A stretch of 64,000 nt of DNA. Origin: an uncultured Bacteroidota bacterium (GTDB lineage Bacteria > Bacteroidota > Bacteroidia > B-17B0 > Aurantibacillaceae). Below the pieces are notes generated by a model, which ran no database searches, was not told the origin of the DNA, and worked only from the letters and a program-made list of their open reading frames with translations. The position numbers were made by a program, and so were the translations under genes. Shown in pieces: positions 8,886 to 17,735 of the stretch; position 1 is the first letter of the stretch; every line of letters begins with the position of its first letter. The stretch spans positions 62,001 to 126,000 of the forward strand of contig CALMVZ010000024.1 of assembly GCA_937873155.1 (NCBI GenBank), given 5' to 3'.

Positions 8886-9795
8886 TATATTCCCTCCAAA
8901 ACCGCAGGTAGCGGAAACGCAACAGAATAACCTGACGCGTTCGTTATTCAGTTTGCTTTTATACGGTGTGCTCTTTTATTTTTTATTTGATCAGAATATC
9001 GCTTACATAGCAGCCCTTTTAGTTGTATTGCTTATTCATGAATTCGGACATTTTGCAGCAATGAAACTTTACAATTACCAAAACGTAAGGTTATTTATCG
9101 TTCCCTTACTTGGTGCTTTTGTGAGTGGTAAGAAACACAGTGTTTCACAAAAACAAATGAGTATCATTCTTTTGGCGGGTCCGGTTCCGGGAATTATAAT
9201 TGGTACGATCTTGTACATGATCCACAAGTCTGACCCGAATGAAACTATCAAAATGTTAGCGAATGTTTTTATTTTCATTAATATTTTCAATTTGTTGCCG
9301 ATCTATCCTTTGGATGGCGGACGTTTGTTGGAAAATCTTTTCATTAAGAACAATCATGGCATTCGTTTAGTGTTCACTATCCTGTCAATTCTCCTTTTGA
9401 TAACACTTATTACTTTAAGTGGTAACATCATTATGGTGATAATTCCGGCCATTATGATCTTTGAATTGATAAACGAGATCAAGAATCAGAAGATCCGTGA
9501 TTACCTGGATGGGGAAAGAATTCAATACCATATAGAATACGAGAATCTGCCTGATAAGAATTATTGGCTGATCCGTGATTGTATCTTATTCTCATTTCAG
9601 AAAAAATACGGAGCTGTACCTCCCGGGAAGTATGAATACAGCATAATTGAAGCTATGTTAATGCAGCATGTTATGAAGGTACTGAGACCTGAATTCGCTA
9701 CAGATATGTCGGTTTTTCAAAAAGTACTGTTCCTGCTTATTTATGTATTCTTCCTGATTGGTATCCCCATCACGTTGTTTATAATGTATTATTAA
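8869..9795 (+). CDS. Site-2-protease-family (M50) membrane metalloprotease
   Basis: A 308-residue membrane protein with the zinc site HEFGH at 57-61 in a transmembrane helix and the third ligand in PLDGG (147-151), the two hallmarks of intramembrane M50 proteases. There is no PDZ domain, so it is closer to SpoIVFB-like or minimal S2P forms than to RseP. A soluble stretch (about 165-270) and a C-terminal helix follow. It starts at a GTG inside the end of ctaA; no in-frame ATG occurs before the active-site helix, so this start is needed. Substrate unknown; membrane-bound regulators are usual targets. Confidence 0.85.
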   Translation: MEINDNIFPPKPQVAETQQNNLTRSLFSLLLYGVLFYFLFDQNIAYIAALLVVLLIHEFGHFAAMKLYNYQNVRLFIVPLLGAFVSGKKHSVSQKQMSIILLAGPVPGIIIGTILYMIHKSDPNETIKMLANVFIFINIFNLLPIYPLDGGRLLENLFIKNNHGIRLVFTILSILLLITLITLSGNIIMVIIPAIMIFELINEIKNQKIRDYLDGERIQYHIEYENLPDKNYWLIRDCILFSFQKKYGAVPPGKYEYSIIEAMLMQHVMKVLRPEFATDMSVFQKVLFLLIYVFFLIGIPITLFIMYY

Positions 9796-9872
9796 CCCCG
9801 TTTATTTAATAACTATGGGGTAACAACGTAGTAAACCCCCATTTTAAGGGAGTTCTTTTCTCGGAATTTATT

Positions 9873-9880
9873 TATATTTG
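9873..9880 (+). promoter_or_regulatory. Promoter -7 element of the amino-acid permease gene
   Basis: TATATTTG matches the Bacteroidota -7 consensus exactly and lies 23 bases before the ATG at 9904. The rest of 9796-9903 holds no gene; a weak CCCC/GGGG pairing at its start may be a poor terminator. Confidence 0.55.
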
Positions 9881-9903
9881 GTTCAAACAATAAAAATCTA
9901 TTT

Positions 9904-11376
9904 ATGTCAGTTTGGAGAGTAAAACCGGTTTCAGCATTTGAGGCCGACATGAAAAAGAGTGACCTGAAGCGCGTTCTAACAAAATGGGGCTTGACCTCGT
10001 TAGGGATCGGCGCAATTATTGGCGGAGGTATCTTTACGTTAACAGGTATCGCGGCTCATAATTATGCAGGGCCTGCTTTAGCCTTATCATTTGTTATTGC
10101 GGGTATTGGTTGTTTATTCGCATCGCTTTGTTATGCTGAGTTTGCATCAGTATTACCTGTTGAAGGTTCAGCTTACGCCTATGCATACGGAACTGTAGGT
10201 GAATTATTCGCCTGGTTCATTGGCTGGAATTTGATCCTTGAATATATGATGGGAGCGACCACAGTTGCTGTTGCATGGAGCGGATACTTCTGTAAACTCC
10301 TTCATCTATGCGGCATTGATGTCCCCATTTATCTCTCTAATGATCTCGCCACCGCCACTGAAAAATGTTTGGCATTAGGAATGGAGGCGCCGGCTTTTGC
10401 ATTTAATTTACCAGCATTCATTATTACCTGGATCGTAACTATGATCCTTGTTAAAGGAATTAAAGAAGCTGCAAGTACAAACAACATTATTGTAGTTGTG
10501 AAAATAGCTGTGGTATTATTTGTGATCATTGTTGGTGCTTTTTATGTAAACCCTGACAACTGGACACCATTCATTCCCGAAAAACAACTTGTTGTTAATC
10601 CTGACGGAACGGAATCATTTAAATTTGGTTTTGGTGGTGTATTAACTGCGGCCACCATCGTATTCTTTGCATACATTGGTTTCGATGCTGTATCAACACA
10701 GGCAGGTGAGGCTATTAATCCTAAAAAAGATGTTCCTTTTGCTATTATCGCATCACTTGTAATTTGTACTGTGCTTTACATTTTAGTTTCATTAGTATTA
10801 ACAGGTATGGTTAAATATGATCAGTTAGATCTTGCCGCTCCGGTTGCTTCTGCTTTTTCGGGAATAGGAATTAATTGGGCTGTATTTATTATCACGATCG
10901 CTGCAACTGCAGGTTTAACTTCAGTAATGTTAGTGATGATGTTAGGACAAACCCGTGTATTCTTAGGGATGGCAAAAGACGGGTTATTACCATTCGGCAT
11001 GTTCGGTAAATTGCACCAGACGTTTAAAACGCCTTATAAAAGTACATTATTGATCGGGTTGATCATTTCTATTGTAGCGTCGTTAACTCCGATTGATAAG
11101 ATCTCTGAGATGTGCAGTATGGGAACTTTATTAGCATTCGCGATGGTTTGTGTTGCTGTTATGATCTTACGTAAAAAGAAACCGGAATTGGAAAGACCGT
11201 ACAGAACTCCTGCTGTTTATTTAGTGGGAACATTAGGTGTAGCTTTCAATATTTTCTTAATGGCTTTTGTAAGAAAAGAAACATGGATCGCATTTTTGAT
11301 CTGGGGCGCAATTGGAATTGCAGTTTACTTCTTATACAGCAAGAAGAACAGTAATTTGAATAAGACAGGCGAGTAA
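9904..11376 (+). CDS. APC-family amino acid permease
   Basis: A 490-residue transporter with twelve or more predicted helices. The first helix carries the substrate-binding GIGAIIGGGIFTLTG (35-49), the unwound glycine-rich segment of APC transporters, and helix 6 contains FFAYIGFDAVSTQAGE, also typical. The layout matches the cationic amino-acid transporter (CAT/YfnA-like) branch, which moves amino acids across the inner membrane in symport with protons or by exchange. It has its own promoter at 9873 and a strong terminator at 11401, so it is monocistronic. The exact substrate is not predictable. Confidence 0.92.
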   Translation: MSVWRVKPVSAFEADMKKSDLKRVLTKWGLTSLGIGAIIGGGIFTLTGIAAHNYAGPALALSFVIAGIGCLFASLCYAEFASVLPVEGSAYAYAYGTVGELFAWFIGWNLILEYMMGATTVAVAWSGYFCKLLHLCGIDVPIYLSNDLATATEKCLALGMEAPAFAFNLPAFIITWIVTMILVKGIKEAASTNNIIVVVKIAVVLFVIIVGAFYVNPDNWTPFIPEKQLVVNPDGTESFKFGFGGVLTAATIVFFAYIGFDAVSTQAGEAINPKKDVPFAIIASLVICTVLYILVSLVLTGMVKYDQLDLAAPVASAFSGIGINWAVFIITIAATAGLTSVMLVMMLGQTRVFLGMAKDGLLPFGMFGKLHQTFKTPYKSTLLIGLIISIVASLTPIDKISEMCSMGTLLAFAMVCVAVMILRKKKPELERPYRTPAVYLVGTLGVAFNIFLMAFVRKETWIAFLIWGAIGIAVYFLYSKKNSNLNKTGE

Positions 11377-11400
11377 GAGCCCGCAAAGAAATTAGAATAA

Positions 11401-11431
11401 AAAAACCTGAAGGATCGCTTCAGGTTTTTTT
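11401..11431 (+). terminator. Rho-independent terminator after the permease gene
   Basis: CCTGAAG (11406-11412) and CTTCAGG (11418-11424) form a stem with a 5-base loop, flanked by an A-run and a run of seven T. It is bidirectional and also faces the end of the membrane protein gene at 11452. Confidence 0.9.
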
Positions 11432-11451
11432 GTTATGTGTTATTTTAAATT

Positions 11452-11910
11452 CTATCCTGCTTCTTCAGCTTCGAAATCAGGTTCAAAAATATAATGTTTG
11501 CCTAAAACTATGAATACTGCCCCGATGGATTGTTCAACGATCTGCCAGCAAAAATCAGTTATTAAATAAGTTGTGGTCATATTCTTTGTGAAAGAAATAT
11601 GAAGCACGGTCATGATAGCAAATAAACTAACCGCAACAATCAGCGCTGAAATAAATCCACGCATCAATATGTTATCAAAGAAAGATAGGATCTTTGTTTC
11701 GAAAACCCGGAATAAGATATAAGATATGATCAGGTAAGCAAAAGCCGATAATATGACAAACCAAACGATAGGGAACTGGATCTGTTTAAAATCATTCAGA
11801 ATAAGACCATGCCACAAATAAAAAGACCCATACATTGCTATGGCTGCAAGGATCCAACTGATAAAAAACCGTAAGGTATAGCGCATGAACAAGAGTACTA
11901 AGTCTGACAA
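11452..11910 (-). CDS. Four-helix membrane protein of unknown function
   Basis: A 152-residue protein with four hydrophobic helices at about 10-31, 44-68, 78-102 and 114-142 and an acidic C-terminal tail (EPDFEAEEAG). I recognise no family motif. It is on the same strand as, and 56 bases downstream of, the ABC ATPase gene, and could be co-transcribed. It is too small and lacks the coupling-loop signature of an ABC permease, so a role as that ATPase's membrane partner is only a possibility. Expression is supported by the terminator right after it. Confidence 0.65.
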   Translation of the reverse strand: MSDLVLLFMRYTLRFFISWILAAIAMYGSFYLWHGLILNDFKQIQFPIVWFVILSAFAYLIISYILFRVFETKILSFFDNILMRGFISALIVAVSLFAIMTVLHISFTKNMTTTYLITDFCWQIVEQSIGAVFIVLGKHYIFEPDFEAEEAG

Positions 11911-11966
11911 AGGTACTGAATTCTTGAAAAAATAGCAATTAAAGCTTGTAAATTACTGTTAATTAA

Positions 11967-12947
11967 CTACTTAATAGAGTCGATCTTTAAGAATAATTCC
12001 TCTTCTTTCGCTTTTGGGCCGTGACTGTAAATAATGATCTCTTTACCTGATCTTGTTTGAACAAACAATTCGTAACACTTACCATTAAAGAAACAATTGA
12101 TGACCGTAACAACTATATCAGCTTCTTTTTTTGAAGCATCACTGAATTGATTCGGTCGTAACAATGCCCGTTTTTTTGTTTTGAAATAGGAAGACCCTTT
12201 TTCAAACTCAAGATGATCGATCACATTATAATCTCCAAGGGTTTTAGCGATCTTTAAATTCTTTGGCCTGTAATACACTTGTTCTTTGCTTCCGATCTGC
12301 GCGATCTTTCCGCTGATCACCAAAGCAATTCTGTCTGCATATTTCAAAGCTTCTTCGGCCTGGTGTGTAATTAAAATAACACCACAATGTTTTTTCTGTG
12401 CTTCGTGAATGATGAAATCAAATAATTTATCTTTTAGGATCTTGTCAAGATTGCTGAATGGTTCATCTAACAATAACAATTTCGGAAAAGCAGTCAACGC
12501 CCTTGCAATTGCAACCCGTTGTTTTTGCCCGGATGAAAGATTTTTCGCTTTTAAATGTTTGATGCTTTCTAATTCAAGCAACTTTAAAATTTTACGGTTC
12601 CTTTTTTCTTTATACTCATCTGTATAACCGATCAGCATGTCTTTGATATTCTCTTCCACACTGTGATTATCCAGAACATAATAATCCTGGCTTACCAGTT
12701 TCATATCCGGGTAACCGGGAATTAAATTATAAGAAGGGCCTAATACTTTTTGTTTATTGAAAATGATCTCGCCTTCGGTAATATCCTCTAAACCATAAAC
12801 GCATTTTACTAATGTTGTTTTTCCTTCTCCGCTTGGCCCGAGTAATGCCAATACTTCGCCATCGTTAACTTCGAACGATACGTTGGTGATGCCGGTAAAT
12901 GCGGTTTGGTTCTTGTAATTAAAAGATATGTTCTTAACCTTAAGCAG
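11967..12947 (-). CDS. ABC transporter ATP-binding protein, probable CTG start
   Basis: A PotA-like ABC ATPase. Counting from the CTG at 12945-12947 it has 326 residues: Walker A GPSGEGKTT (37-45), Q-loop Q87, signature LSSGQ (137-141), Walker B LLLLDE (157-162) and switch H195, then a TOBE-like C-terminal region (about 235-326). The first ATG, GTG or TTG in frame is the TTG at 12851, which would delete the first two strands and leave Walker A at residue 5. The 32 codons upstream (LLKVKNISFNYKN and on) look like a normal ABC N-terminus, so I start at CTG, two bases after the stop of the preceding gene. No permease gene is adjacent; substrate unknown. Confidence 0.82.
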   Translation of the reverse strand: MLKVKNISFNYKNQTAFTGITNVSFEVNDGEVLALLGPSGEGKTTLVKCVYGLEDITEGEIIFNKQKVLGPSYNLIPGYPDMKLVSQDYYVLDNHSVEENIKDMLIGYTDEYKEKRNRKILKLLELESIKHLKAKNLSSGQKQRVAIARALTAFPKLLLLDEPFSNLDKILKDKLFDFIIHEAQKKHCGVILITHQAEEALKYADRIALVISGKIAQIGSKEQVYYRPKNLKIAKTLGDYNVIDHLEFEKGSSYFKTKKRALLRPNQFSDASKKEADIVVTVINCFFNGKCYELFVQTRSGKEIIIYSHGPKAKEEELFLKIDSIK

Positions 12948-12949
12948 AT

Positions 12950-13786
12950 CTAATTTCGAAAGAGGTTGAGGAAGCTTTTTAATTTATAACTTTTCCCATC
13001 GAAGCCTTCAGCTTCCAGTACATAAAAATAAGTTCCTGAATCGCAAAGTATACCGCTTGTAGTATAGCCATCCCAGAAACCATTCACAGTATCCCAATTG
13101 TAAACTAAAATGCCGAAGCGGTTATATACATGAACTTTTAAAGTTTTAAGCCCCCTTGCAACAGGTTTAAAGATATCATTGATCCCGTCAGCGTTCGGTG
13201 TAAAGAAATTCGGTAATGAAACCCCTGATGAATCCGCTAAACGGAAACTATAACTCGAAATGGTTGAACATCCGTTAAGGTTCATAGCTACAAGGGAAAC
13301 TGTATAATTCCCGCTGGCGGTGTATGAATGAGAGGCGTTAGTTGTAGTATAAGTAGTTGCTTCTCCGCTGAACGTCCACAGATAAGCATTTGCATTTGTA
13401 GAAAAATTAGTGAGGTCGATCTGGTTAGGAAAGCCTGCAGAAGTCAAGCTTGCAGAGAATAGTGCTGAAGGAGAAATGCCGATAGAAACAGAAGTTGACG
13501 CTGTTACAGTTCCTGAAGCATTTGAAACGGTTAATGAAACAGAATAGATTCCGGCGTTTGTAAAAGTAACTCCAACCGAAGGCTGATTATTACTTAAAAT
13601 AGCCCCGCTGCCGGGGTTAATGGTCCATGAATAAGCTGTAGGTGTATTGGTAGTTAAAGAATTAAAAACAAGTGATTGTCCGGTACAAAGTATTCCTGCG
13701 GGCGGAACAATAGTAGCGGTTGGTGCCTGGCTAAGAGCCAGCAGGCCGGATACGGTAAAGACAATAGAAAGTAGCTTTCTTAACAC
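12950..13786 (-). CDS. PKD-domain protein with T9SS type B sorting domain
   Basis: A 278-residue secreted protein: signal peptide (1-18), two PKD-like Ig repeats (about 22-103 and 105-185; YSWTINPGSG and YLWTFSGEATT mark the cores), and a type B (gliding-associated) C-terminal domain with LPNFFTPNADGINDIF near 192 and the YNRFG/GFWDG/GTYFYVLE pattern. Such domains route proteins through the type IX system to the cell surface. It is short for the family and has no enzymatic domain, so an adhesive or structural surface role is likely. It starts one base after the acyl-CoA reductase stop. Confidence 0.9.
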   Translation of the reverse strand: MLRKLLSIVFTVSGLLALSQAPTATIVPPAGILCTGQSLVFNSLTTNTPTAYSWTINPGSGAILSNNQPSVGVTFTNAGIYSVSLTVSNASGTVTASTSVSIGISPSALFSASLTSAGFPNQIDLTNFSTNANAYLWTFSGEATTYTTTNASHSYTASGNYTVSLVAMNLNGCSTISSYSFRLADSSGVSLPNFFTPNADGINDIFKPVARGLKTLKVHVYNRFGILVYNWDTVNGFWDGYTTSGILCDSGTYFYVLEAEGFDGKSYKLKSFLNLFRN

Positions 13787-13787
13787 A

Positions 13788-14822
13788 TCATAAATTTACT
13801 AAAAAATCCAGTGTATTCACACCATCGGCATACTCAGTAATAACAGGTTGTTGTGAATAACCAAATGGCACATAATCAGGCCCTTTCCCTACAATGCATT
13901 GCAGGTTTTCTTTATTATCGGCGAGGTATTGTTCAATCTCTTTTTGAGAGTCAAATTCCTGGTAATAAAGCACCGAAACGGGAGAAAAAAGTCCTTTATC
14001 TTCTTTGATGATCAGGAAATTATTATCGAGGAACTTATCCAGGTTCAACAAATAAATGGCGCGGTTGTAATCGTAATTGTTTCCGTATTTCTTATTATCG
14101 ACCGCAAATTTGTAATCAAAAACGGCTTCAAAAACGGGGTCAAAAACGAAACCTTTTGGCACCAATAATTTCGAAACGTTTCGACAGCCCAGGCCAAAAT
14201 AAAGGAATATATCACGGCCTAAATTTTTAAGATCTGCAGTAGTTTCTTTACCTGTAATAATTGCAACCGAAGTGCGGTTCTTACGGATGATGTTAGGGTA
14301 TTTCCCGAAATAATATTGAAAATGGGTGGATGTATTATTGCTGCCTGTAGCTATAACCGCATCGAAATTTACCAGCTTTGCTTCACTGAATTTTACATTT
14401 TCTGTAATTGCCGGCTCGTAGTATTCAAGAAGTTTAATGAAGAAAGGCATGAGTACATTGTCATCGGACGATAGTTTCAATAATGCTTTGTGTCCACTTA
14501 ACAGAACGCACATAAGATCATGAAAGCCAACCATTGGAATATTGCCCGCCATAATAATGGCGACCATCTTTTGTTGCTTAGGCTCAGGAATATTTTTCGT
14601 GAAATCGTTTATAGACTTCTCATCCAGCATCAAAGCAATATTCTTAAGGGCTTCTTCCACAAATTCCTTAATAAACCAGCCGTTATAGACAAAAGCGCCT
14701 TCAATAAGCTTGTTAAGGCCTTCGTGCAAACCCTTCTCTTTTTCCTCCCAATTTGCGTTAAAATGACGTTTAATAAACAAGCCGCATTTAACAAAAGCCG
14801 CTTTTCTCTGTTCTAAATTCAT
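13788..14822 (-). CDS. Acyl-CoA reductase (LuxC-like)
   Basis: A 344-residue protein matching the LuxC/acyl-CoA reductase family of the aldehyde dehydrogenase superfamily. Recognisable segments are [20 protein letters not shown] (about 90-109), the nucleotide-binding region [15 protein letters not shown] and the active-site segment [13 protein letters not shown], where the Cys forms the thioester. It reduces fatty acyl-CoA to the aldehyde with NADPH in other systems; here no lux genes are present. It is divergent from a ferredoxin gene, with promoters overlapping in the 50-base gap, and heads the operon with the T9SS protein and the ABC ATPase. Confidence 0.85.
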   Translation of the reverse strand: MNLEQRKAAFVKCGLFIKRHFNANWEEKEKGLHEGLNKLIEGAFVYNGWFIKEFVEEALKNIALMLDEKSINDFTKNIPEPKQQKMVAIIMAGNIPMVGFHDLMCVLLSGHKALLKLSSDDNVLMPFFIKLLEYYEPAITENVKFSEAKLVNFDAVIATGSNNTSTHFQYYFGKYPNIIRKNRTSVAIITGKETTADLKNLGRDIFLYFGLGCRNVSKLLVPKGFVFDPVFEAVFDYKFAVDNKKYGNNYDYNRAIYLLNLDKFLDNNFLIIKEDKGLFSPVSVLYYQEFDSQKEIEQYLADNKENLQCIVGKGPDYVPFGYSQQPVITEYADGVNTLDFLVNL

Positions 14823-14832
14823 AATTACGTAG

Positions 14833-14840
14833 TATATTTG
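14833..14840 (+). promoter_or_regulatory. Promoter -7 element of the ferredoxin gene
   Basis: TATATTTG matches TAnnTTTG exactly, 33 bases before the ATG at 14874. It interlocks with the opposite promoter at 14860-14867. Confidence 0.6.
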
Positions 14841-14859
14841 TGGTCTGTTAAAAGAAGTA

Positions 14860-14867
14860 CAAAACTA
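14860..14867 (-). promoter_or_regulatory. Promoter -7 element of the acyl-CoA reductase operon
   Basis: Minus strand reads TAGTTTTG, an exact TAnnTTTG match, 37 bases before the ATG at 14822. It lies inside the predicted leader of the ferredoxin gene, so the two divergent promoters face each other and overlap. Confidence 0.55.
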
Positions 14868-14873
14868 AGTAAA

Positions 14874-15224
14874 ATGGCTATTAAAATCACAGATGAATGC
14901 ATTAATTGCGGGGCTTGTGAACCTGAATGTCCGAATAATGCAATATATGAAGGCGGAGCAGAGTGGAGATTTTCTGACGGAACCGGTGTAAAAGGAACAT
15001 TTAAAGGAAAAAATTCAGGAATCGAAGCAGGTGCTGAAGATCCGCAAACGCCGGTATCAATGGATCTGTATTATATCGTAAGTGATAAATGTACTGAGTG
15101 CGTAGGTTTCCATGATGAACCTCAATGCGCAGCTGTTTGTCCGGTTGATTGCTGTATAAAGGATGAGAATAATGTTGAGGGCGAAGCGGAATTATTACAA
15201 AAGAAAGAATCACTTCACGTGTGA
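14874..15224 (+). CDS. 4Fe-4S dicluster ferredoxin
   Basis: A 116-residue ferredoxin with two cluster motifs. The first is C9-x2-C12-x2-C15-x3-C19P; the second is C73-x2-C76-x8-C85-x3-C89P, where the eight-residue loop is the YfhL/Allochromatium-type insertion associated with very low-potential clusters. A charged insertion of about 45 residues separates the two. The ATG at 14874 ([13 protein letters not shown]) fits the family; a TTG at 14838 lies within the promoter region and is rejected. It pairs divergently with the acyl-CoA reductase and may supply electrons there or to another oxidoreductase. Confidence 0.92.
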   Translation: MAIKITDECINCGACEPECPNNAIYEGGAEWRFSDGTGVKGTFKGKNSGIEAGAEDPQTPVSMDLYYIVSDKCTECVGFHDEPQCAAVCPVDCCIKDENNVEGEAELLQKKESLHV

Positions 15225-15262
15225 TGGTTCGGCGAGCTCACCATGACTCTGGACTTCGAGTA
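15225..15262. repeat. Degenerate REP-like hairpin sequence
   Basis: ATGGT and ACCAT, then ACTC and GAGT, enclose a GGTTCGGCGAGCTCACC core. This resembles the dispersed bacterial repeat whose core is GAGCTTGTCGAA. A related piece (GCTGAGCTTGTCGACG) occurs upstream of lipA at about 62361-62376. The resemblance is from memory of such repeats, not an alignment. Confidence 0.4.
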
Positions 15263-15270
15263 TAATTTTT

Positions 15271-15300
15271 AAAAGCCCGCGACTCAAGCGGGTTTTTATT
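15271..15300 (+). terminator. Rho-independent terminator after the ferredoxin gene
   Basis: CCCGC (15276-15280), a 7-base loop, GCGGG (15288-15292) and a T-run, with a matching A-run before the stem. It can also serve the convergent oxygenase gene. Confidence 0.85.
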
Positions 15301-15336
15301 TATGAGCGGTTTTCGTCCCAACGAAAGTCAGGATAT

Positions 15337-15930
15337 TTAAAAAGCAAGCCTCTTGCTTTTTAGCCAACCGGTTACACTGTAACGGTCGGTTTTGCTTTCC
15401 AGGACTTCATGTTCTAAATGACTTTCAAAAATAACTAAGCGTTCTCCAATTGGTTCGATAGTTTCTTCGGAGTTCGCCAAATACAATTTCAATTCGCCGC
15501 CGTTTCCTTTTTTCCAATTTTTATTCAGGTAAAGGATCACACTTATTTTCCGTGCATCATCACTTTTAAAAGCGTCTTTATGTTTTTTATAAAATCCTCC
15601 TGGAGGATAATGTGCCAAATGAAATTCCTCGTCGTTGATCCCCAAATAAAAAGTGCGGTTGAGGTGTTGGACCAACGCATTTATTTTGTTTGAAAAGAAA
15701 GAAATGCTCTCGTCATCTTTCTCCAGCCAATAAATGTTATCGCGGCGTATTCCGGTATTAGTTTGTTTTTCGGTTTTGTTTCCGATAGAAGCTTGTTTGA
15801 ATAATTTCTGAGTTTCCAGTTCTTTTATCTTACTCAAAAGAACTTCCGTTTCACTTAAAGAAATGAATCCGTCACAAACTGAATAGCTTTTTGTCTCTAT
15901 ATCTTCAAGTATTTTGATTGTCGGTTCCAA
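15337..15930 (-). CDS. 2OG-Fe(II) oxygenase (prolyl 4-hydroxylase-like)
   Basis: A 197-residue double-stranded beta-helix dioxygenase. The iron ligands are seen as H117-x-D119 (KKHKDAF) and H174 (LEHEV), with R183 nine residues later as the 2-oxoglutarate anchor (TDRYSVTGW). The strand pattern around SVILYLN and GGELKLY fits the SM-20/EGL-9-like and P4Ha domain. It would hydroxylate a protein or small-molecule substrate, giving succinate and CO2; the target is unknown. No in-frame ATG exists near the N-terminus; a TTG at 15928-15930 is the likely start. It is divergent from the cytochrome lipoprotein gene. Confidence 0.85.
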   Translation of the reverse strand: MEPTIKILEDIETKSYSVCDGFISLSETEVLLSKIKELETQKLFKQASIGNKTEKQTNTGIRRDNIYWLEKDDESISFFSNKINALVQHLNRTFYLGINDEEFHLAHYPPGGFYKKHKDAFKSDDARKISVILYLNKNWKKGNGGELKLYLANSEETIEPIGERLVIFESHLEHEVLESKTDRYSVTGWLKSKRLAF

Positions 15931-15939
15931 AATAAACTT

Positions 15940-15947
15940 TAACTTTA
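15940..15947 (+). promoter_or_regulatory. Near-consensus -7 element of the cytochrome c gene
   Basis: TAACTTTA differs from TAnnTTTG at the last base and lies 16 bases before the ATG at 15964. Confidence 0.35.
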
Positions 15948-15963
15948 CGTTTTTATTAATAGT

Positions 15964-16326
15964 ATGAAATTACGCATTCTAGCCATATTATCTGTGTTAA
16001 CTGTAGTTTTCTATTCCTGCAAATCAAAATCAGCAGGAACTACAACTACTGAAGACCTGTATACTCCCGGGGATGCGCAATTAAAAGCGATCCAGGCAAA
16101 GTACGCTGATGTTACTGCCGCAACCTTAAAAGAAGGACACAGTATCTACATTGGTGCCTGCACAAATTGTCATGGTAAAAAGAATATGTACAAACATTCT
16201 GAAGCTGACTGGCAAAATGACATAAATCGCATGGCGCCCAAAGCTAAGATCACAGATGCACAAAAAGACGCACTTTGGAAATATGTCTTAGCGATGCGCT
16301 TAGCAAAAGGAACACCGTCCAATTAA
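15964..16326 (+). CDS. Single-heme cytochrome c-like lipoprotein
   Basis: A 120-residue protein with a lipoprotein signal ending FYSC (Cys19) and one heme-binding motif, CTNCH (66-70). M90 (NRMAPKAK) is a good axial ligand candidate. The domain is of small class I cytochrome c size, anchored in a membrane by the lipid and exposed to the periplasm. It has its own near-consensus promoter, and the next gene (MATE pump) starts 59 bases later after a small hairpin (CGGGTT/AACCCG, about 16354-16370). Partner oxidase or reductase is not identifiable nearby. Confidence 0.85.
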   Translation: MKLRILAILSVLTVVFYSCKSKSAGTTTTEDLYTPGDAQLKAIQAKYADVTAATLKEGHSIYIGACTNCHGKKNMYKHSEADWQNDINRMAPKAKITDAQKDALWKYVLAMRLAKGTPSN

Positions 16327-16385
16327 AACCTGAATTTTCGAATTAAACGTAAATGCGGGTTCATTTAACCCGTAGATAAACTATT

Positions 16386-17735
16386 GTGAAAACTTTAACA
16401 AATAAACAACATATAAAAGAAACTGTCCTGTTATCACTTCCGTTAATAGCGACACAGATCGGTCATGTCTTTACCGGTATGGCAGATAATTATTTTCTCG
16501 GACAAATTGGAAAAACAGAATTAGCGGCGGGGGTATTCTCGAATGGCATTTTCGTTCTTTTGCTTGTATTTTGCATTGGGATGAGTTTTGCGTCAACACC
16601 ATTGGTATCATCGGCACATATTAAAGGTGATGTTGAACGAAAAGCTTTATTATTCAAAAATGCTTTAGTATTGAATCTTTTGGTTTCAGTGATCGCGTTC
16701 CTGCTTTTATTTTTTCTGAGTCCATTAATGATCTATATGCAGCAACCACCAGATGTGGTTGAATTGGCAAAACCGTTCTTTAATGTGTTGGTTTTCTCCA
16801 TGATCCCGATCTCATTATTCTTTACCTGTAAACAATATACTGAAGGATTGAGTAACACGCGCGCTGCGATGTACATTAGTATAATCGGCAACTTATTGAA
16901 TATAGTTTTAAATTATGCATTGATACAGGGAAAATGGGGTTTGCCTCAATTAGGTTATATGGGCGCCGCGTGGGCAACATTTACTGCGCGTTGTTTTATG
17001 GGCATCGCTTTTCTTTGGTATGTTTTTTATAATCCGCAAACCAACGATATAAAAAAGTTTTACAAAAAAGTAAAGTTGGGCGGCGAAGCATTGCGCTCAC
17101 TTTGGAAGATAGGAATTAACTCAGGTATGCAGTTTACTTTTGAAGTAGCGGCTTTTGTTATCGCTTTATTCATGGCGGGAAAATTCGGGAAAGAACAAAT
17201 TGATTCGCATGGGATCGCTATTACTTTAGCTTCGTTCACTTATATGTTTGCCAGTGGTATTAGTAGCGCGTCAACCATCCGTGTAAGTAATTTGGCTGCA
17301 ACAAAGAATGTTGCGGAGATCAGAAAAGCAGGAAACATGGCTGTGCTGTTGGTTTTGGCATGTATGGGATTCTTTGCTTTGATATTTACTGTATTCAGTA
17401 ATGTATTGCCGGGATTTTTCACGAATGATGCTTATATCTTAGATCTAAGCTCAGACTTACTTTTGATCGCGGCTGTATTCCAGTTGTTCGATGGTTTGCA
17501 GGTTGTTTCCATCGGAATGTTACGTGGTATGGAAGATGTGAAATTTCCTACTTACGTTACATTGATTGGTTATTGGATCCTGGCTTTGCCGCTCGCGTAT
17601 TTCTTAGGTTTCACTTGTAAAATGGAGGTGATCGGGATATGGTGGGCGCTGACGTTTAGCCTGGTATTTGTGGGAATAATTCTTTATTGGAGGTTTAGGA
17701 AACTAACGAGAGTCAGAATTTCAACACGGAGTTAA
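16386..17735 (+). CDS. MATE-family multidrug efflux transporter
   Basis: A 449-residue membrane protein with twelve predicted helices in two six-helix halves. It opens with LLSLPLIATQIGHVFTGMAD, typical of MATE helix 1, and the second half begins near SLWKIGINSGMQFTFEVAAF. These export cationic drugs or metabolites using Na+ or H+ gradients. The start is a GTG at 16386, close to the family's usual N-terminus; no upstream ATG is in frame. It is convergent with the MsbA-like exporter gene. The gap between them holds a degenerate palindrome. Confidence 0.92.
   Translation: MKTLTNKQHIKETVLLSLPLIATQIGHVFTGMADNYFLGQIGKTELAAGVFSNGIFVLLLVFCIGMSFASTPLVSSAHIKGDVERKALLFKNALVLNLLVSVIAFLLLFFLSPLMIYMQQPPDVVELAKPFFNVLVFSMIPISLFFTCKQYTEGLSNTRAAMYISIIGNLLNIVLNYALIQGKWGLPQLGYMGAAWATFTARCFMGIAFLWYVFYNPQTNDIKKFYKKVKLGGEALRSLWKIGINSGMQFTFEVAAFVIALFMAGKFGKEQIDSHGIAITLASFTYMFASGISSASTIRVSNLAATKNVAEIRKAGNMAVLLVLACMGFFALIFTVFSNVLPGFFTNDAYILDLSSDLLLIAAVFQLFDGLQVVSIGMLRGMEDVKFPTYVTLIGYWILALPLAYFLGFTCKMEVIGIWWALTFSLVFVGIILYWRFRKLTRVRISTRS

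Noticed and set aside
9796-9872. Terminator after the M50 protease gene
   Set aside because: CCCC/GGGG pairing has a long loop and no T-run after it.
12849-12851. TTG at 12851 as start of the ABC ATPase
   Set aside because: It would remove the first beta strands and leave Walker A at residue 5; the upstream codons fit the family.
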